Source: Asterias rubens
Taxonomy: Eukaryota; Echinodermata; Asteroidea; Forcipulatida; Asteriidae
Assembly: GCF_902459465.1 (NCBI RefSeq)
Contig: NC_047077.1
Span: 1,736,001-1,800,000 of the forward strand
Direction: 5' to 3'
DNA: 64,000 nucleotides
This document shows, in pieces, positions 1-10,800 of the stretch. Every line of letters begins with the position of its first letter. Position 1 is the stretch's first letter. A program made the position numbers and the translations under genes. Below the pieces are notes generated by a model. That model worked only from the letters and a program-made list of their open reading frames with translations, had not been told where the DNA came from and searched no databases.

Positions 1-140
1 TTGTTAGTTAATCAATGATGACAAAGTTTAATTTTCTTTATTCAAAAACTTTTCTGAGATTGAAGATCTCTTCATGTAAATCATTTTTCTGTGGGTGGGA
101 GATCTTTGAAACGTTTTAAAAACTTTGTGTTAAACAAAGA

Positions 141-442
141 CAAATTGGTTAGAGTAGGACTTGAACCTGCAACCTCTGGGTTACTGTGCAGGCGCTCTAC
201 CAACTGAGCTTTCTATCTAGCCCTATGTTGGCAGTCTCCCCTGGGTGCTGCTTCCAAGTTTGTATCGCAAACTTGGGTGTGGTGATCCCTGGCTATACGG
301 CAACTACAGGTTGAATGGCTTCTAACTGGAACCCTGAATAAAGATATTGACAAAATGGGGAGACGGCCAACATAGAGCTAGATAGCTCAGTTGGTAGAGC
401 ACTGACATATTAATTTGGAGGAGGTTGGTTCAAGTCCTGCTC
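141..442. mobile_element. Inverted pair of tRNA-derived SINEs
   Basis: A minus-strand tRNA-like head (about 147-215) and a plus-strand head (about 372-440) face away from a shared centre. Each has an A box (TAGCTCAGTTGGTAGAGC-like) and a B box (GGTTCAAGTCC). The flanks AGCCCTATGTTGGCAGTCTCCC and its inverse near 358-378 pair, so the locus can fold on itself. Other family members occur at 3944-4147, 13585-13680, 45474-45585, 46270-46500 and 63699-63906. Confidence 0.75.
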
Positions 443-845
443 TGTCAGCTTCTCTTTGGTCAACCCCAAATTATGTGAAAATTCATCTGTCAGTTTTTGT
501 TTAACTATTACAATAATTTGTTTATTTTGTTGATGTATAATTTGTTGTGATGTTTGCCTATGATATCTAGCACTGGATGGACTGCTAACATTGTAACAAT
601 GAAACATTATTATCTTGTCTTTTTTAATACCTTTGTATTTCTTACATTCATTGATAACACAGATAGTAATAATATATAAATGTATTAACGGTTTGTATTC
701 CACCAGGTCACCTTGTGTTGTTAAATAAAATTATAGTTTTAATATTCATTCATTGACAATAGTAGTTGTGTATTTAATTGTTTTTATAGTATTTTACAAC
801 AGGAGGTATTTCACATTATGACCAGTGTAGCATTCGCCTACCAGG
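443..845. other. AT-rich intergenic DNA
   Basis: This is AT-rich sequence following the SINE tail. I see no gene or recognisable element in it. Confidence 0.4.
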
Positions 846-1260
846 GCCCAATTTCATAGAGCTGCTTTAAAAGCAATAATGAGCGGGATACCAGTCACAA
901 ATTGTACATGTACATGTGACATAGTATTTTAGCCGATAACCTTATTCTGGTGAACACAATTTGTTTATGCATAGCTACTTTCATTGGGCCCAGGAAATCA
1001 CCTTGTGCAAATTTTATAGCATTGGGTTTTGCTCAATGGTAAGCAAGTTTTTATGCTAACTATAGCAGAAAATGTGCTTAAGCGTAAGCATATTTCATAG
1101 GTTTGTGCAAGAAAATTAGGTGGCCAGCTTGCACGCTCACTATGGATTTGCATTTGGATCATTTATTTTCATACAGTAAGCCTGTGTAAGCACAAAATTT
1201 GCTTAGCACAAGAAAATGATGTGAAGAAACTGGTTTCAAGCCAAAGTGCCATAAAATTTA
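846..1260. repeat. GGGCCCAATTTCAT-family palindromic elements
   Basis: The segment 846-992 begins GGGCCCAATTTCAT and ends with the inverse TTTCATTGGGCCC. The following 250 bp carry related words such as GCTTAGCACAAG and AAGCATATTTCATAGG. The family recurs through the window, most clearly at 54738-54982. Confidence 0.6.
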
Positions 1261-2012
1261 GACTGCTGCAAGCTGGTAGCAAAAACAAATTGCCGATTTG
1301 GACTTAGCCAAATTTAAGTACATTTACCTGATAAGTCTGCTGCCATCTAGCAGCGGCACTAAAGTCTCTAATTACAATCAGAAATTAAAACACAGCAAAA
1401 AAATATACATCTTCTCATTTATAATGATAAACAATCCTGATTATGTACGAAACTTGCTACATTAAAACTACAAATATTTTACACACGCTTGAGTTTAAGA
1501 ACTATACGCAACTCCATTTTGAAGGATAAATGTAGTTATTTGCGTACTTACACAGAGATTGATTTGATCGCAACGATTGGGCATCATTTTTGTGCGATCT
1601 GTGTGATTTTTACCCTTCAATCTTTTGGCTGTTTTAAGCAATATTGTTAAAAAGATATATGAAAAACAGTTTCACTGTTAAACAAAATATTGAAATATTA
1701 CACTCAAATCTGAGATCATACCTGTTTGGAACAAGGTTGAGTCCATCCCCATCTAGCTACTTCCTCAATACACCTAGATGCACTTCTAGTTTATTTATTG
1801 GCACATTATTCTGTTATATCTATTTTATTCATATTTTATTTGTTAAAATAACAATATCTGGTGGATAAATTCTGCAAGAGGAAAGCTAGTATTAATATTT
1901 AAAAAAAACACTTCAGTATTTTAGTTGAATTCAACCACATAACAGTAAAACCTAACTCTGAATATGTTTGGCTAATAAACTGTTGCATTACTTCACCAAA
2001 CTTACATTTATT
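1261..2012. other. Intergenic sequence without recognised features
   Basis: This AT-rich DNA contains only short ORFs with no recognisable similarity. I see no exon, RNA or repeat here. Confidence 0.4.
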
Positions 2013-2852
2013 AATTTTGGTTTTTACCCATACACCGATGTGTGTTAGCACTGTATACTCAGTACTTTCCCGAGTCCTGTGAAAAAATATCACAGGCATG
2101 TTACTCGGGTGGGATTCGAACCCACGACCCTTGCAATTCGAGAGCAGTGTCTAACCAACTAGACTACCGAGGTTGCCCGGCAGCTAGAGGCAGTTCGAAT
2201 CCTATGTTTTGGCAGCGGGTACCGCAACGATATAATAGATGTTAAATTTGCATCGGGGATAAAGAATATTAATTTTGGTTTTTACCCATACACCGATGTG
2301 TGTTAGCACTGTATACTCAGTACTTTCCCGAGTCCTGTGAAAAAATATCACAGGCATGTTACTCGGGTGGGATTCGAACCCACGACCCTTGCAATTCTAG
2401 AGCAGTGTCTTACCAACTAGACTACCGAGGTTGCCCGGCAGCTAGAGGCAGTTCGAATCCTATGTTTTGGCAGCGGGTACCACAACGTTATAATAGATGT
2501 TAAATTTGCATCGGGGATAAAGAATATTAATTTTGGTTTCTACCCATACACCGATGTGTGTTAGCACTGTATACTCAGTACTTTCCCGAGTCCTGTGAAA
2601 AAATATCACAGGCATGTTACTCGGGTGGGATTCGAACCCACGACCCTTGCAATTCTAGAGCAGTGTAAGTTGGTAAGACACTGCTCTAGAATTGCAAGGG
2701 TCGTGGGTTCGAATCCCACCCGAGTAACATGCCTGTGATATTTTTTCACAGGACTCGGGAAAGTACTGAGTATACAGTGCTAACACACATCGGTGTATGG
2801 GTAAAAACCAAAATTAATATTCTTTATCCCCGATGCAAATTTAACATCTATT
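2013..2852. repeat. 258-bp tRNA-like SINE units in tandem, last one inverted
   Basis: Two complete 258-bp units (about 2013-2270 and 2271-2528) are followed by a truncated third unit that abruptly inverts. On the minus strand each has a tRNA-like head: GGTAGTCTAGTTGGTTAGAC, then GGTTCGAATCCCACC (B box). The third unit and its inverse form arms 2492-2666 and 2678-2852 around the 11-bp loop AAGTTGGTAAG. The arms are 175 bp and near-identical. Diverged relatives lie at 16685-17010. Confidence 0.85.
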
Positions 2853-2862
2853 AAAACTTACA

Positions 2863-2868
2863 TTTATT
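2863..2868 (-). terminator. AATAAA poly(A) signal overlapping the crotonase stop codon
   Basis: On the minus strand the end of the gene reads GAG TGA ATAAATG, so AATAAA begins with the last base of the TGA. Cleavage 10-30 nt later would fall at 2833-2853, at the edge of the large hairpin. This would leave a 3' UTR of only a few tens of bases. Confidence 0.55.
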
Positions 2869-5800
2869 CACTCTTGGGACTCAAAAGATCCACCTCTACC
2901 CATTCCTTTCACAAACTGTGTCGCACCCGGCAATGACTCTGTGCTAAGAACCTCCGAACCTGAGGAATAAACAGAATGCAAATTTTAGAAGCATGAGTTG
3001 TTTAGAAGTTTTTTTTTTTTTTTTGACTGTGATGCAAATTATTGACTAACTTATTCTTCAGCTCTCAAATTTCATGAAAGAAAACAGTTGTAGTTGAGCC
3101 CAGAGCATGCTTCCTGCGAATGCGGTACGAATGTTGACGTCACATATTCGCAATGAATAATTCGCAGGGGCTGAGTTGTGCTCAATTCTCTTCTCTTACG
3201 AATATCGCTGCGAAAACAGCACAAGCCAGAACTGTTGGTTATCGAATTGAAGTTGGACAATGTTGCTGGTAAAATTATAGTCAAAATTGCCAATGCTAAC
3301 TAATTGCTGTATAACCTGCCTAAAATATATGCTACACACATTGTTGTTGACATAAAAATAAATTTGTAGGCCACAGCAGGTAATATTCTTAATTCATTCA
3401 TTCATTCATTCAGTCGATGCGGAGCATCGGATGATGGCCCTCCAAACATGTTGGTCCTCCATTGCTGTACGCAGCTCTTCCCGACGCAGTCCAGAGTCCC
3501 GGCACAAGGTGTCCACATAGGTGGTTTGTGTGTCTCAGCCTTCTTGCCCTAATCTTGGTGCTAACTCTCGGTAGCCCACCGTAGAGCTCCATATTCTTAA
3601 TGACCTAAACCAAGTCTTTTTGGAGATAAAACGTTGTTGCACTGACACAACAAACTGATAAAGACTTACCGGTATCAAACTCATAATGCAAAGCATCTTG
3701 AAATGTAGAGCCATCAAAGGAGCTATTATAAGCAGATCGTCTGTCAGTTTTCATACATCCCTGTGGGAATGCAGCGATCTGTTTGGCAAGAAGGATTGCA
3801 TGATCAAGTGCTGTAAACAAAAAATAGACAAAGATTGTTTCATATCTGGTAGACAAGAAAGCAAAATGATAAGTTGTTTTAAATAATTTGCAAGGGATAA
3901 GTTTTAAGTTTATTACTTATATTAAAAGTTGTATCCCCTTAAAGGTGATCCCCTGGCTGCGCTTTCCAGGTTGTATCGTTAATTTAGGCTGTATGGCTTC
4001 TGACTGGCAACCCCGAACAAAGACACTGACCAAAAGGGAGACTGTTAACATAGGGTTAGATAGCTCAGTTGGTAGAGTGCCAGTACGTTAATCTGGAGGT
4101 TGTCGGTTCAAGTCATGCTCCAGTCAATCTTTGTTCAAACCCAAAACTACTTAAAATTAAGTTTTAAATATTTTACACTTTTGGAAATGAAACCATGGAT
4201 CTCAAAATTACCTTGTGTAACTTGTAGGCCTGTGGTGATCATGTGAAGAGAAGAGGTTGAAAAATAAAAGTTTTAGACACAAGAGGAAAACCTAAATGGG
4301 GACAACCCAATCCATACGAAAGGCTCCAATCCCAAGTGGGATTCGAACCAGGGTCCACAGACTTCAAAGGCAGAGACCCCTAAGCTAACCTGACAATAAT
4401 GATTAGGTCTGGTTCACCCATTCAATGCATGCACACTCACCTTCTCCATCAGGTACCACTCTATTAGCGAGACCAAAGCTATAAGCTTCTTCAGCTCCAA
4501 CTGGTCTTCCTGTTAGGATCAAATCAAGTGCCCTGGAAAGACCAATGAGTTTAGGCAGACGGACTGTTCCACCATCAATCAGAGGGATGCCTGAAATGTA
4601 GAGGGGCAAATAAAAGCTGATCATTCGACGATTGTTGAAAGCGCACCATTAACCTCTATTGAGATATGGCGAACACCATATAGGAGTGCATTATTTAGTT
4701 TGGGTATAGACAGACATATTTACCCAAACCAAACAGTGCAATATGTCCACCATAAGTAAACTTACCAAATCTCCTGTTGAATATTCCGAAGGTAGCGCTC
4801 TTCTCAACTACTCTCATATCACAGATCAATGATAGCTCCATACCACCTGCTACTGCATAGCCACTCACTGCTGCAATCACTGGCTTGCTTAGTATCATCT
4901 TACTAGGACCCTGCAAGGAAAGATCAGTTCACAAATCAAATTATTAGAGAAATTTTAATCTAAGAATAAATTGTTTCTTCTGCTTCTGCTTGCCCAGGGA
5001 TACTGTGCAAGAAAAAACACGACCAGTTGGCTGGTTATCACACACAGGGTCAGTTGGCTGGTAATCACAAACAGGGTCAGTGTAGAAGTGTAGATTAAAT
5101 TTTAAAACGCGCATTCTTAACAAGTTCTTTGAGGTTTATTTCAGCCAAACTGGATATACAGGAGTTGATGTCTGGTGCTGCAGGGGTAATTGGTGGTAGT
5201 AAGTTCCGTTCTCTGGCTGTTCTTGGGTACATTGTCTTGTTGAATGGTGAGGAGATTGTTTGACCCAACGTAGTGCCGCAGTTATTTGAAGGGTCCTAGA
5301 GGTGGAAGATATTGTCATGTCGTTTGTCTGTTCTTTGTCTGAGTCAACCTGAATGTTAACTCTCAAATGACTGATCATACCTGTCATAACCGCAATTATC
5401 ATCTGGGGTAGGATTTTCAGAAAAAAGGTTTGTTGATGAAAAATTTAGGCTATCTTAAATGTTTGTATTCTTACCATTGGTCCCTGTGGATCCAAATTGA
5501 CTTCTTTCAAATCAAAGTCTTGGTATGATGACACCTCTTTCAGATCCATCCCTGCACAAAAGTTACCACCTGTACAAATAATCATATAAGACTCATTTCC
5601 ATAATCCGTCTTACTCCTGGGAGCATTTTCATGTTACACTTAGTTACCTGTTCACGTGTGTTATGTTGTGTTGTCACTTAGCATTTGAGAAACATCTGCT
5701 ATGGACAAAACGTCAGACCATTAACTATTTTTTGCATTTATATCACATGTTCTTTTGGTCGGTAAGCAGTTTGAAACAGCTAATTTTATTTTCTCATTTT

Positions 5801-6922
5801 CAAAGAACACAGTAAACTACTGAGTATAGAGTGCTGAAAGGGAAGGTAAATGTTAGGTTATCACTCTTAAAATAATGACAATAACAACTTTTGGTTATAA
5901 GCCAACAACAGCTTTCAGAAGTATAAAGCATTCCGAAGAAACATTTGGCTTCGAAGTAATGTAATTATAAATGTACAAATACCAGCATTTTGTTGTTGTT
6001 TATGTTGTTGTGTTGTTGTGTTCTTGTTGTTGTATTGTTTAACACTTTGGGGGGGGGGGGGGGTCTTACCAACACCATAGAAAACAGCTACACTTAGGCT
6101 GTGATCTTTATCAAACTCTTCAAATGCTGATCTTAAGAGTAAAGCTGTCTGTCGATTCACTGCATTACGACTGTCTGGTCGGTTTATTCCTACTAGAAAG
6201 ATGTTGTCTTGTCTCTCAGTAATAACAGTTTCCCCTAAATAATGAAAAACAAAACAAACCAATATTAATCACAATTAATCTCAATTTAAATTTATTATAA
6301 TTTCATTTGGATTTTTTGTAGACACTCATCGTTATGTCTTTGGACAAAGGTTTATTGTAAAATTTATTAAGTTCATAATCAAAGGTTAAAGTTGCTTAGC
6401 AACAAAATATAAACAAAACAAATAAGTTTGCAAGTTTTGTTTTGATTGATTGAAGTCACACAACAAAACTTTCAACAAGTTTTATGACATTTCAAATACC
6501 GCACTTTTAATGAACAAAACACAATCCTTTATCTTGTTGTGGTTACTTATTAAAGTATGCGGATAACTTTCCGTATGGCGCCACCACTTTTTCACTCATT
6601 TTTACAAAAAGGGATATATCAATCAGGTAAATTAGATACTATATTATTTTATTTCGAATGAAAAAGTGGTGGCGCCATACGGAAACTTTTCCGGTAATTG
6701 CAATAAACCTTATGTAAACATGATGAGATTGAGACTCTCTTTACAATCGTACACAACAAAAACATTGTTTTTTTTATTTCGAGAAATTTACAAACCTGTT
6801 TCTGCAGCAGATGAAGCAAAACGTCGTTGCAACCCGGAATTGACCAAACCAGCTACCCTATTAATGGTCGCCTGTGGGTATAAATGTCGACTTAAAAGCC
6901 AAAGTCTCGAGAAATGTGCCAT
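2868..6922 (-). CDS. Crotonase-superfamily (enoyl-CoA hydratase-like) protein, mitochondrial-type, 7 exons
   Basis: Coding exons, high to low: 6796-6922, 6070-6234, 5475-5569, 4766-4910, 4441-4590, 3670-3810, 2868-2959; total 915 nt, 304 aa. All introns are GT-AG and phases join. Residues 1-42 are rich in Arg, Ser and Leu with no acid before Glu41, as expected for a mitochondrial presequence. The crotonase fold follows: the oxyanion-hole segment [10 protein letters not shown] at 98-107, AGGMEL at 150-155, and [14 protein letters not shown] at 181-194. The C-terminus [12 protein letters not shown] is typical of this subfamily. Glu154 matches the first catalytic Glu of rat mitochondrial hydratase, but the second catalytic Glu position is Asn174. 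Asp183 falls where dienoyl-CoA isomerase has a catalytic Asp. The substrate is therefore unknown, and a plain short-chain hydratase is not assured. The closest relatives I know are bacterial EchA-like enoyl-CoA hydratases. It is head-to-head with TCP1. AATAAA overlaps the stop codon. Confidence 0.9.
3400..3595. repeat. Unclassified repeat-like segment with (CATT)n
   Basis: A short CATTCATTCATTCATTCATT run precedes about 180 bp of GC-richer sequence that differs from the flanking intron of the crotonase gene. It could be a fragment of a retroelement, but the minus-strand reading frame is not recognisable to me. Confidence 0.35.
3944..4147 (+). mobile_element. tRNA-derived SINE
   Basis: The upstream module (GGTGATCCCCTGGCTGC) leads into the head TTAGATAGCTCAGTTGGTAG with B box GGTTCAAGTC, then the tail TCTTTGTTCAAACCC. 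It lies in the intron between crotonase exons 5 and 6. The same order of modules occurs at 46270-46500. Confidence 0.75.
4335..4396 (-). mobile_element. tRNA-like SINE head
   Basis: On the minus strand a B box GGTTCGAATCCCACTTGGG follows an A-box-like TTAGCTTAGGGGTC. It is intronic and too degenerate to be a tRNA gene. Confidence 0.45.
6049..6063 (+). repeat. Poly-G tract next to a donor site
   Basis: The plus strand carries an uninterrupted run of G immediately before TCTTACC, the inverse of the exon 2 donor. On the crotonase transcript this is poly-C a few nucleotides into intron 2. Confidence 0.8.
6562..6692. mobile_element. MITE with GGCGCCACCAC terminal inverted repeats
   Basis: AACTTTCCGTATGGCGCC on the left matches the inverse GGCGCCATACGGAAACTTT on the right, with arms of about 33 bp around an AT-rich core. 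It lies in crotonase intron 1. Copies of the same family lie at 8543-8676, 34513-34700 and 34712-34836. Confidence 0.85.
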
Positions 6923-7805
6923 TTCTTACTCTGTCAAAACTTGGAATTTGGGTCGTCTGCTTCTTAATTTAAAGTCCACTTGTCTTGGTTCCCTGATACA
7001 TTCTGTGTTTCTGATCACTGCGTCACGACAGGGATTCAGACGAAAAATGTAAACATGCGGCTGTTCCACTTGCAGAGAGGGGTTAAAACAAAAGTAACAA
7101 ATAAACTCTCTAATAAATTTCTGTAAAAAAATGAAACATTTTTAAATAATGTGTTTAATATAATACTTTTAAATACTTACGTGTTTATTTCTTTTTTTAA
7201 ACAAAATATTTATCAATTAGTTTGAATTCTTGTTACAAAGATAAATATAAAACTCCCCTGTTCTACAATAAGTAAAATTTCTCAACTTAGAAAATGTAAA
7301 TTTTAGTGTAAAAACCATGGAGCAATAAACAATTTATTGTTTCCTATAATTATAACAGTCAAAACGACTATTTAGTTTTATAATATTGTAATTATTTTTC
7401 GTAAGGACATCTTAGTTAGGTTTTATGTTTTTTGTGTGGTTTTATTGACCATTTTCGGAATAACTAATCACGTGGGTTTCTAGCATGTTCTACACAGTGA
7501 AGTATGGCTCGGTGTATATTTGCACGTACAGCTCATGTTAAATTAATTATTCGTAAATTTGCGTAGATAAACTTTTTAAAATAAGCAATTAGAATTCTGT
7601 GATGTAAACAAATGAATAATAAGGAAATTATTTTAGAAATTTGATTCAAAGATGACAAATTTGAATAGAAATTTGCACCGTGTCAATTGCCATCAACTAC
7701 ACGTTACCAAAGTTTCAATATTAGTTCAGCACGCTGTTTCCCGGGTACTGTGTTCAAAATAGGAAATTAAGGCTCACAAAACCTTTAATTTAAACGTTTT
7801 TCAAA
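6923..7805. promoter_or_regulatory. Divergent promoter region, crotonase gene / TCP1
   Basis: The 883 bp between two head-to-head start codons must contain both transcription starts unless leader introns extend further. It is AT-rich and I see no consensus TATA box at a convincing spacing and no CpG-rich core. No recognisable transposon lies in it. The role is inferred from gene orientation only. Confidence 0.55.
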
Positions 7806-10800
7806 ATGTCTACGGCAAAAATGCTGTCAGTGGGAGGGGAGAGAACCTCTGGGGATACAGTCAGAAATCAAAATGGTAAGTTTGAATGAAATTTATAATA
7901 AATTTCTAGTGATTTAGAAATGAATGACAATTTGTGCTGACTGCATTCTGCTGGTAATGTGTTTATCTGGGTATGACACATTCAATATAACGTAAATTAC
8001 TTGTATTTCCGACACTAATGATATTTCATTGATTGTTTTTTTTGTGATATAAAATAGGTAACTGCTCTGTTTTCTTCAGCTTTTTTTAAGTTGTACTTCG
8101 TTTGAATGTTTTACCAATTAATTGTACTTGTTTTTGTTTACATTATGTTATTTCACTTTCCTTAAAATTAAAATTATTTCACTCTATTTTTGAGAAATTT
8201 TTAAGTTCAGCCTAATTTATTTGTTTTAGATTAAAACCAAAGCAGCAGTTTTGGCAGCACTGAACAGTCCTTTTTTAATTGCTTCCAACGTTGTTGTTCT
8301 AGCCGGTGCTTGACTTTTTAAAAAAGTTTTTTTAGCATAGATTTATTGCCTCATGAAAAGTTACATGTAATCAGGGTTCCAATTTCATGGGTTGCTTATT
8401 ATGGTGCCCCCTGTGAAGCACACAATTCATTGGGTCATAAGTGCAAAATTATCTTGTAGGCAAAAATGTGAAATTAGACCCAGATTTTTTCCCTTTTAAG
8501 AACTAATTTGGAACTAAATTTAGCTCAATTTGACAGTTCATTGAAAAAGTTTCCGTATCCTGCCACCACTTTGTCATTCTATATGAAATAATATAGTATC
8601 AAATTCCTCAAATTTACCTATTAATGAGATATCCCTTTTTGTAAAAATGAGTGAAAAAGTGATTGCAACTTATCCGTTTTTGTTGTTGTTGATGATTATT
8701 TATTTGTTTTGTAATTCTTTGCTTCAGTGACTGCTGCGTTAGCTGTCGCTAATATTGTGAAGAGTTCTCTTGGACCCGTTGGCCTCGATAAGATGCTTGT
8801 TGATGATGTTGGAGTAAGTATTTCCTTTCCCTCCATCCCTATACCCGGCTCCTAACAATAACCACTTTGCATCATTCAGGGTTTGCCAATAACTTTTTCA
8901 GTGACTATCCACAGTCCTAATGAGGGAAAGACTGTATCTACTACGAAATGTATTAATAGACTTGGACAAATTGACAACGTCAACTAACAACTGGTGTGGC
9001 AGGAGATTATGTTCCCGTGGAGATGCTTTGTAATATAAGTAGATATATGTAATGGCAAAACTTCACAAAAAGTCTGAATTTTTGACCAGAAAAAAACCGA
9101 GCTTTCACGGAGAGCGGTCGGACACCATCTACCCATATCAAAATGGACTGGTCGAAACACGGTTTTTAAGCCAAGATGGCGTCTGATTGTTAACCGTGTA
9201 TGTTCGTGGGGTTTTTTTCTGGTTAAAATTGTAGACTTTTCGTGAGGTTTTGCCATTACATTTATGTTTATATTATAAAACACATTAGACTTTGGTTTAT
9301 TTGCTGTTTTTGAGGTATTTTTAACTTGTTGTCGGTGTGTTGTCGGCACTCTAGACTTGTTGTTGGCTTGTTGTCTGCTTTTCCTAGGACCCACTATCCA
9401 GCAGGACAAATTAGCTGGCGTTGGGGAAACAACAAACAGACCAAGGAAAATTGAGGAAATGCCTAAAACATCCTGGGAGTAAGGAAATGCCCCAACCATC
9501 CCAGGGCTCGAATTTGGGGAAAAAATCCACAAGACCGCAGGGCTTGTTGCTCAGAATTTTTACTGGACTGGAAGATTTTTTACAAGACCAAAATTTTATT
9601 AGGAAAAAAAAAAGTTAACACGATAGAACAGCAGGCCTTTTTCATCCCTGAGGAGGCTTTTTTTTTGCTGTGAAACCCAATCAATAAAGTTCCATATACC
9701 TGCTTCACGTCATTCTCGCCGCCTCAAAAAAAAAGAATTCCGATTTGACAGGCAAATCACCAACAAAACACTGCAACGTGCAGCATTCATAAAAAGATCG
9801 TCATAAAAAAAGATTGACCAAAAATTTTACAGCAGTAGTCAGAAGCTCATCACTGTTGGTAGCCATACTAAGCAAGACGTTTGGCAACAAGACCTTACTT
9901 TTAATCCATGCAACACAGGGATGTGTGGTATTGCAACCAGACCTTCTTAATGCAAATTCAACATTCCTTTGTAAGGTAACAGACTTTACACATGGTCAGT
10001 GGTAAACAAACATCGCTGTACTAAGGTGTGCCGCCGCGCCGGGTACCAACACATCACTCCCTCGTCCCCGCTCGCTCACTCCCCGGGTGCATAAACATAA
10101 ATGGTTTGAGACTAGATGTACAAGGTGTGGGCATGAGTAAACTGAATGGAAAACTTGTATGCAGCCTGATGCACGTAAAAAAAGGACTGATTGACGTTCC
10201 GCAAGCGTGCTCAGAACACTGATTTGACGACGAGTAAAACAAAAACTTTTATTCTAAATGAGATTGAAATACATTTTTTAATGAAAGATAATATATTCAT
10301 ATAATTATTTGTAATAGCAACTATATTAGTATGCATAAAAAAAACACAAGACCGCCGGACTTGTTCGGCATAAAGTTTACTGGACCGAAGCTAAAATCAC
10401 TGGCCTCGGGCCTGCGGTCCAGCGTGAAATTCGAGCCCTGCATCCTAAGAGGAAAAACACAGTTAATGTGTCTTTATTAATCATATGATGGTTGAGGAAA
10501 TGCCTCAACTATCCTAGGAGAAAAACACAGTCACTATGTATTTTTTATTCACAGTATGGTTAAGGAAATGCCTCAACCATCCTAGGAGGAAAAACACAGT
10601 ACTTTGTCTTTTTTTATTCCTATGATAGTTAGTGAAATGCCTCAACCATCCTGGGAGGAAAAACATAGTTGTTATGTATTTTTTATTTCCAGGATGGTTA
10701 AGAAAATGCCTCAACCATCCTAGGAAGAAAACTCAGCCACTATGTGTGTGTTTTTTATTCCTAGGATAGTTAAGGAAATGCCTCAACCATCCTTTGAGGA

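Noticed and set aside
372-440. tRNA-like sequences with good A and B boxes (also 4055, 39213, 55946, 63860 and others)
   Set aside because: Each is joined to a repeated SINE body or tail, stems pair poorly, and the copies share non-tRNA flanks, so they are not called as tRNA genes.
2042-2503. Two almost identical 67-aa open frames
   Set aside because: They run antisense through tRNA-like SINE units; identity reflects the 258-bp tandem repeat, not a protein family.
3410-3592. Possible retroelement peptide on the minus strand
   Set aside because: It contains a few words reminiscent of retroelement C-termini but no motif I can name, so it is only listed as an unclassified repeat.
6666-7052. 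128-aa plus-strand open frame
   Set aside because: It overlaps crotonase exon 1 on the opposite strand and a MITE; no family resemblance.
10028-10242. Overlapping open frames on both strands in a GC-richer patch
   Set aside because: They lie inside the hAT-like non-autonomous element, and neither frame resembles a transposase.
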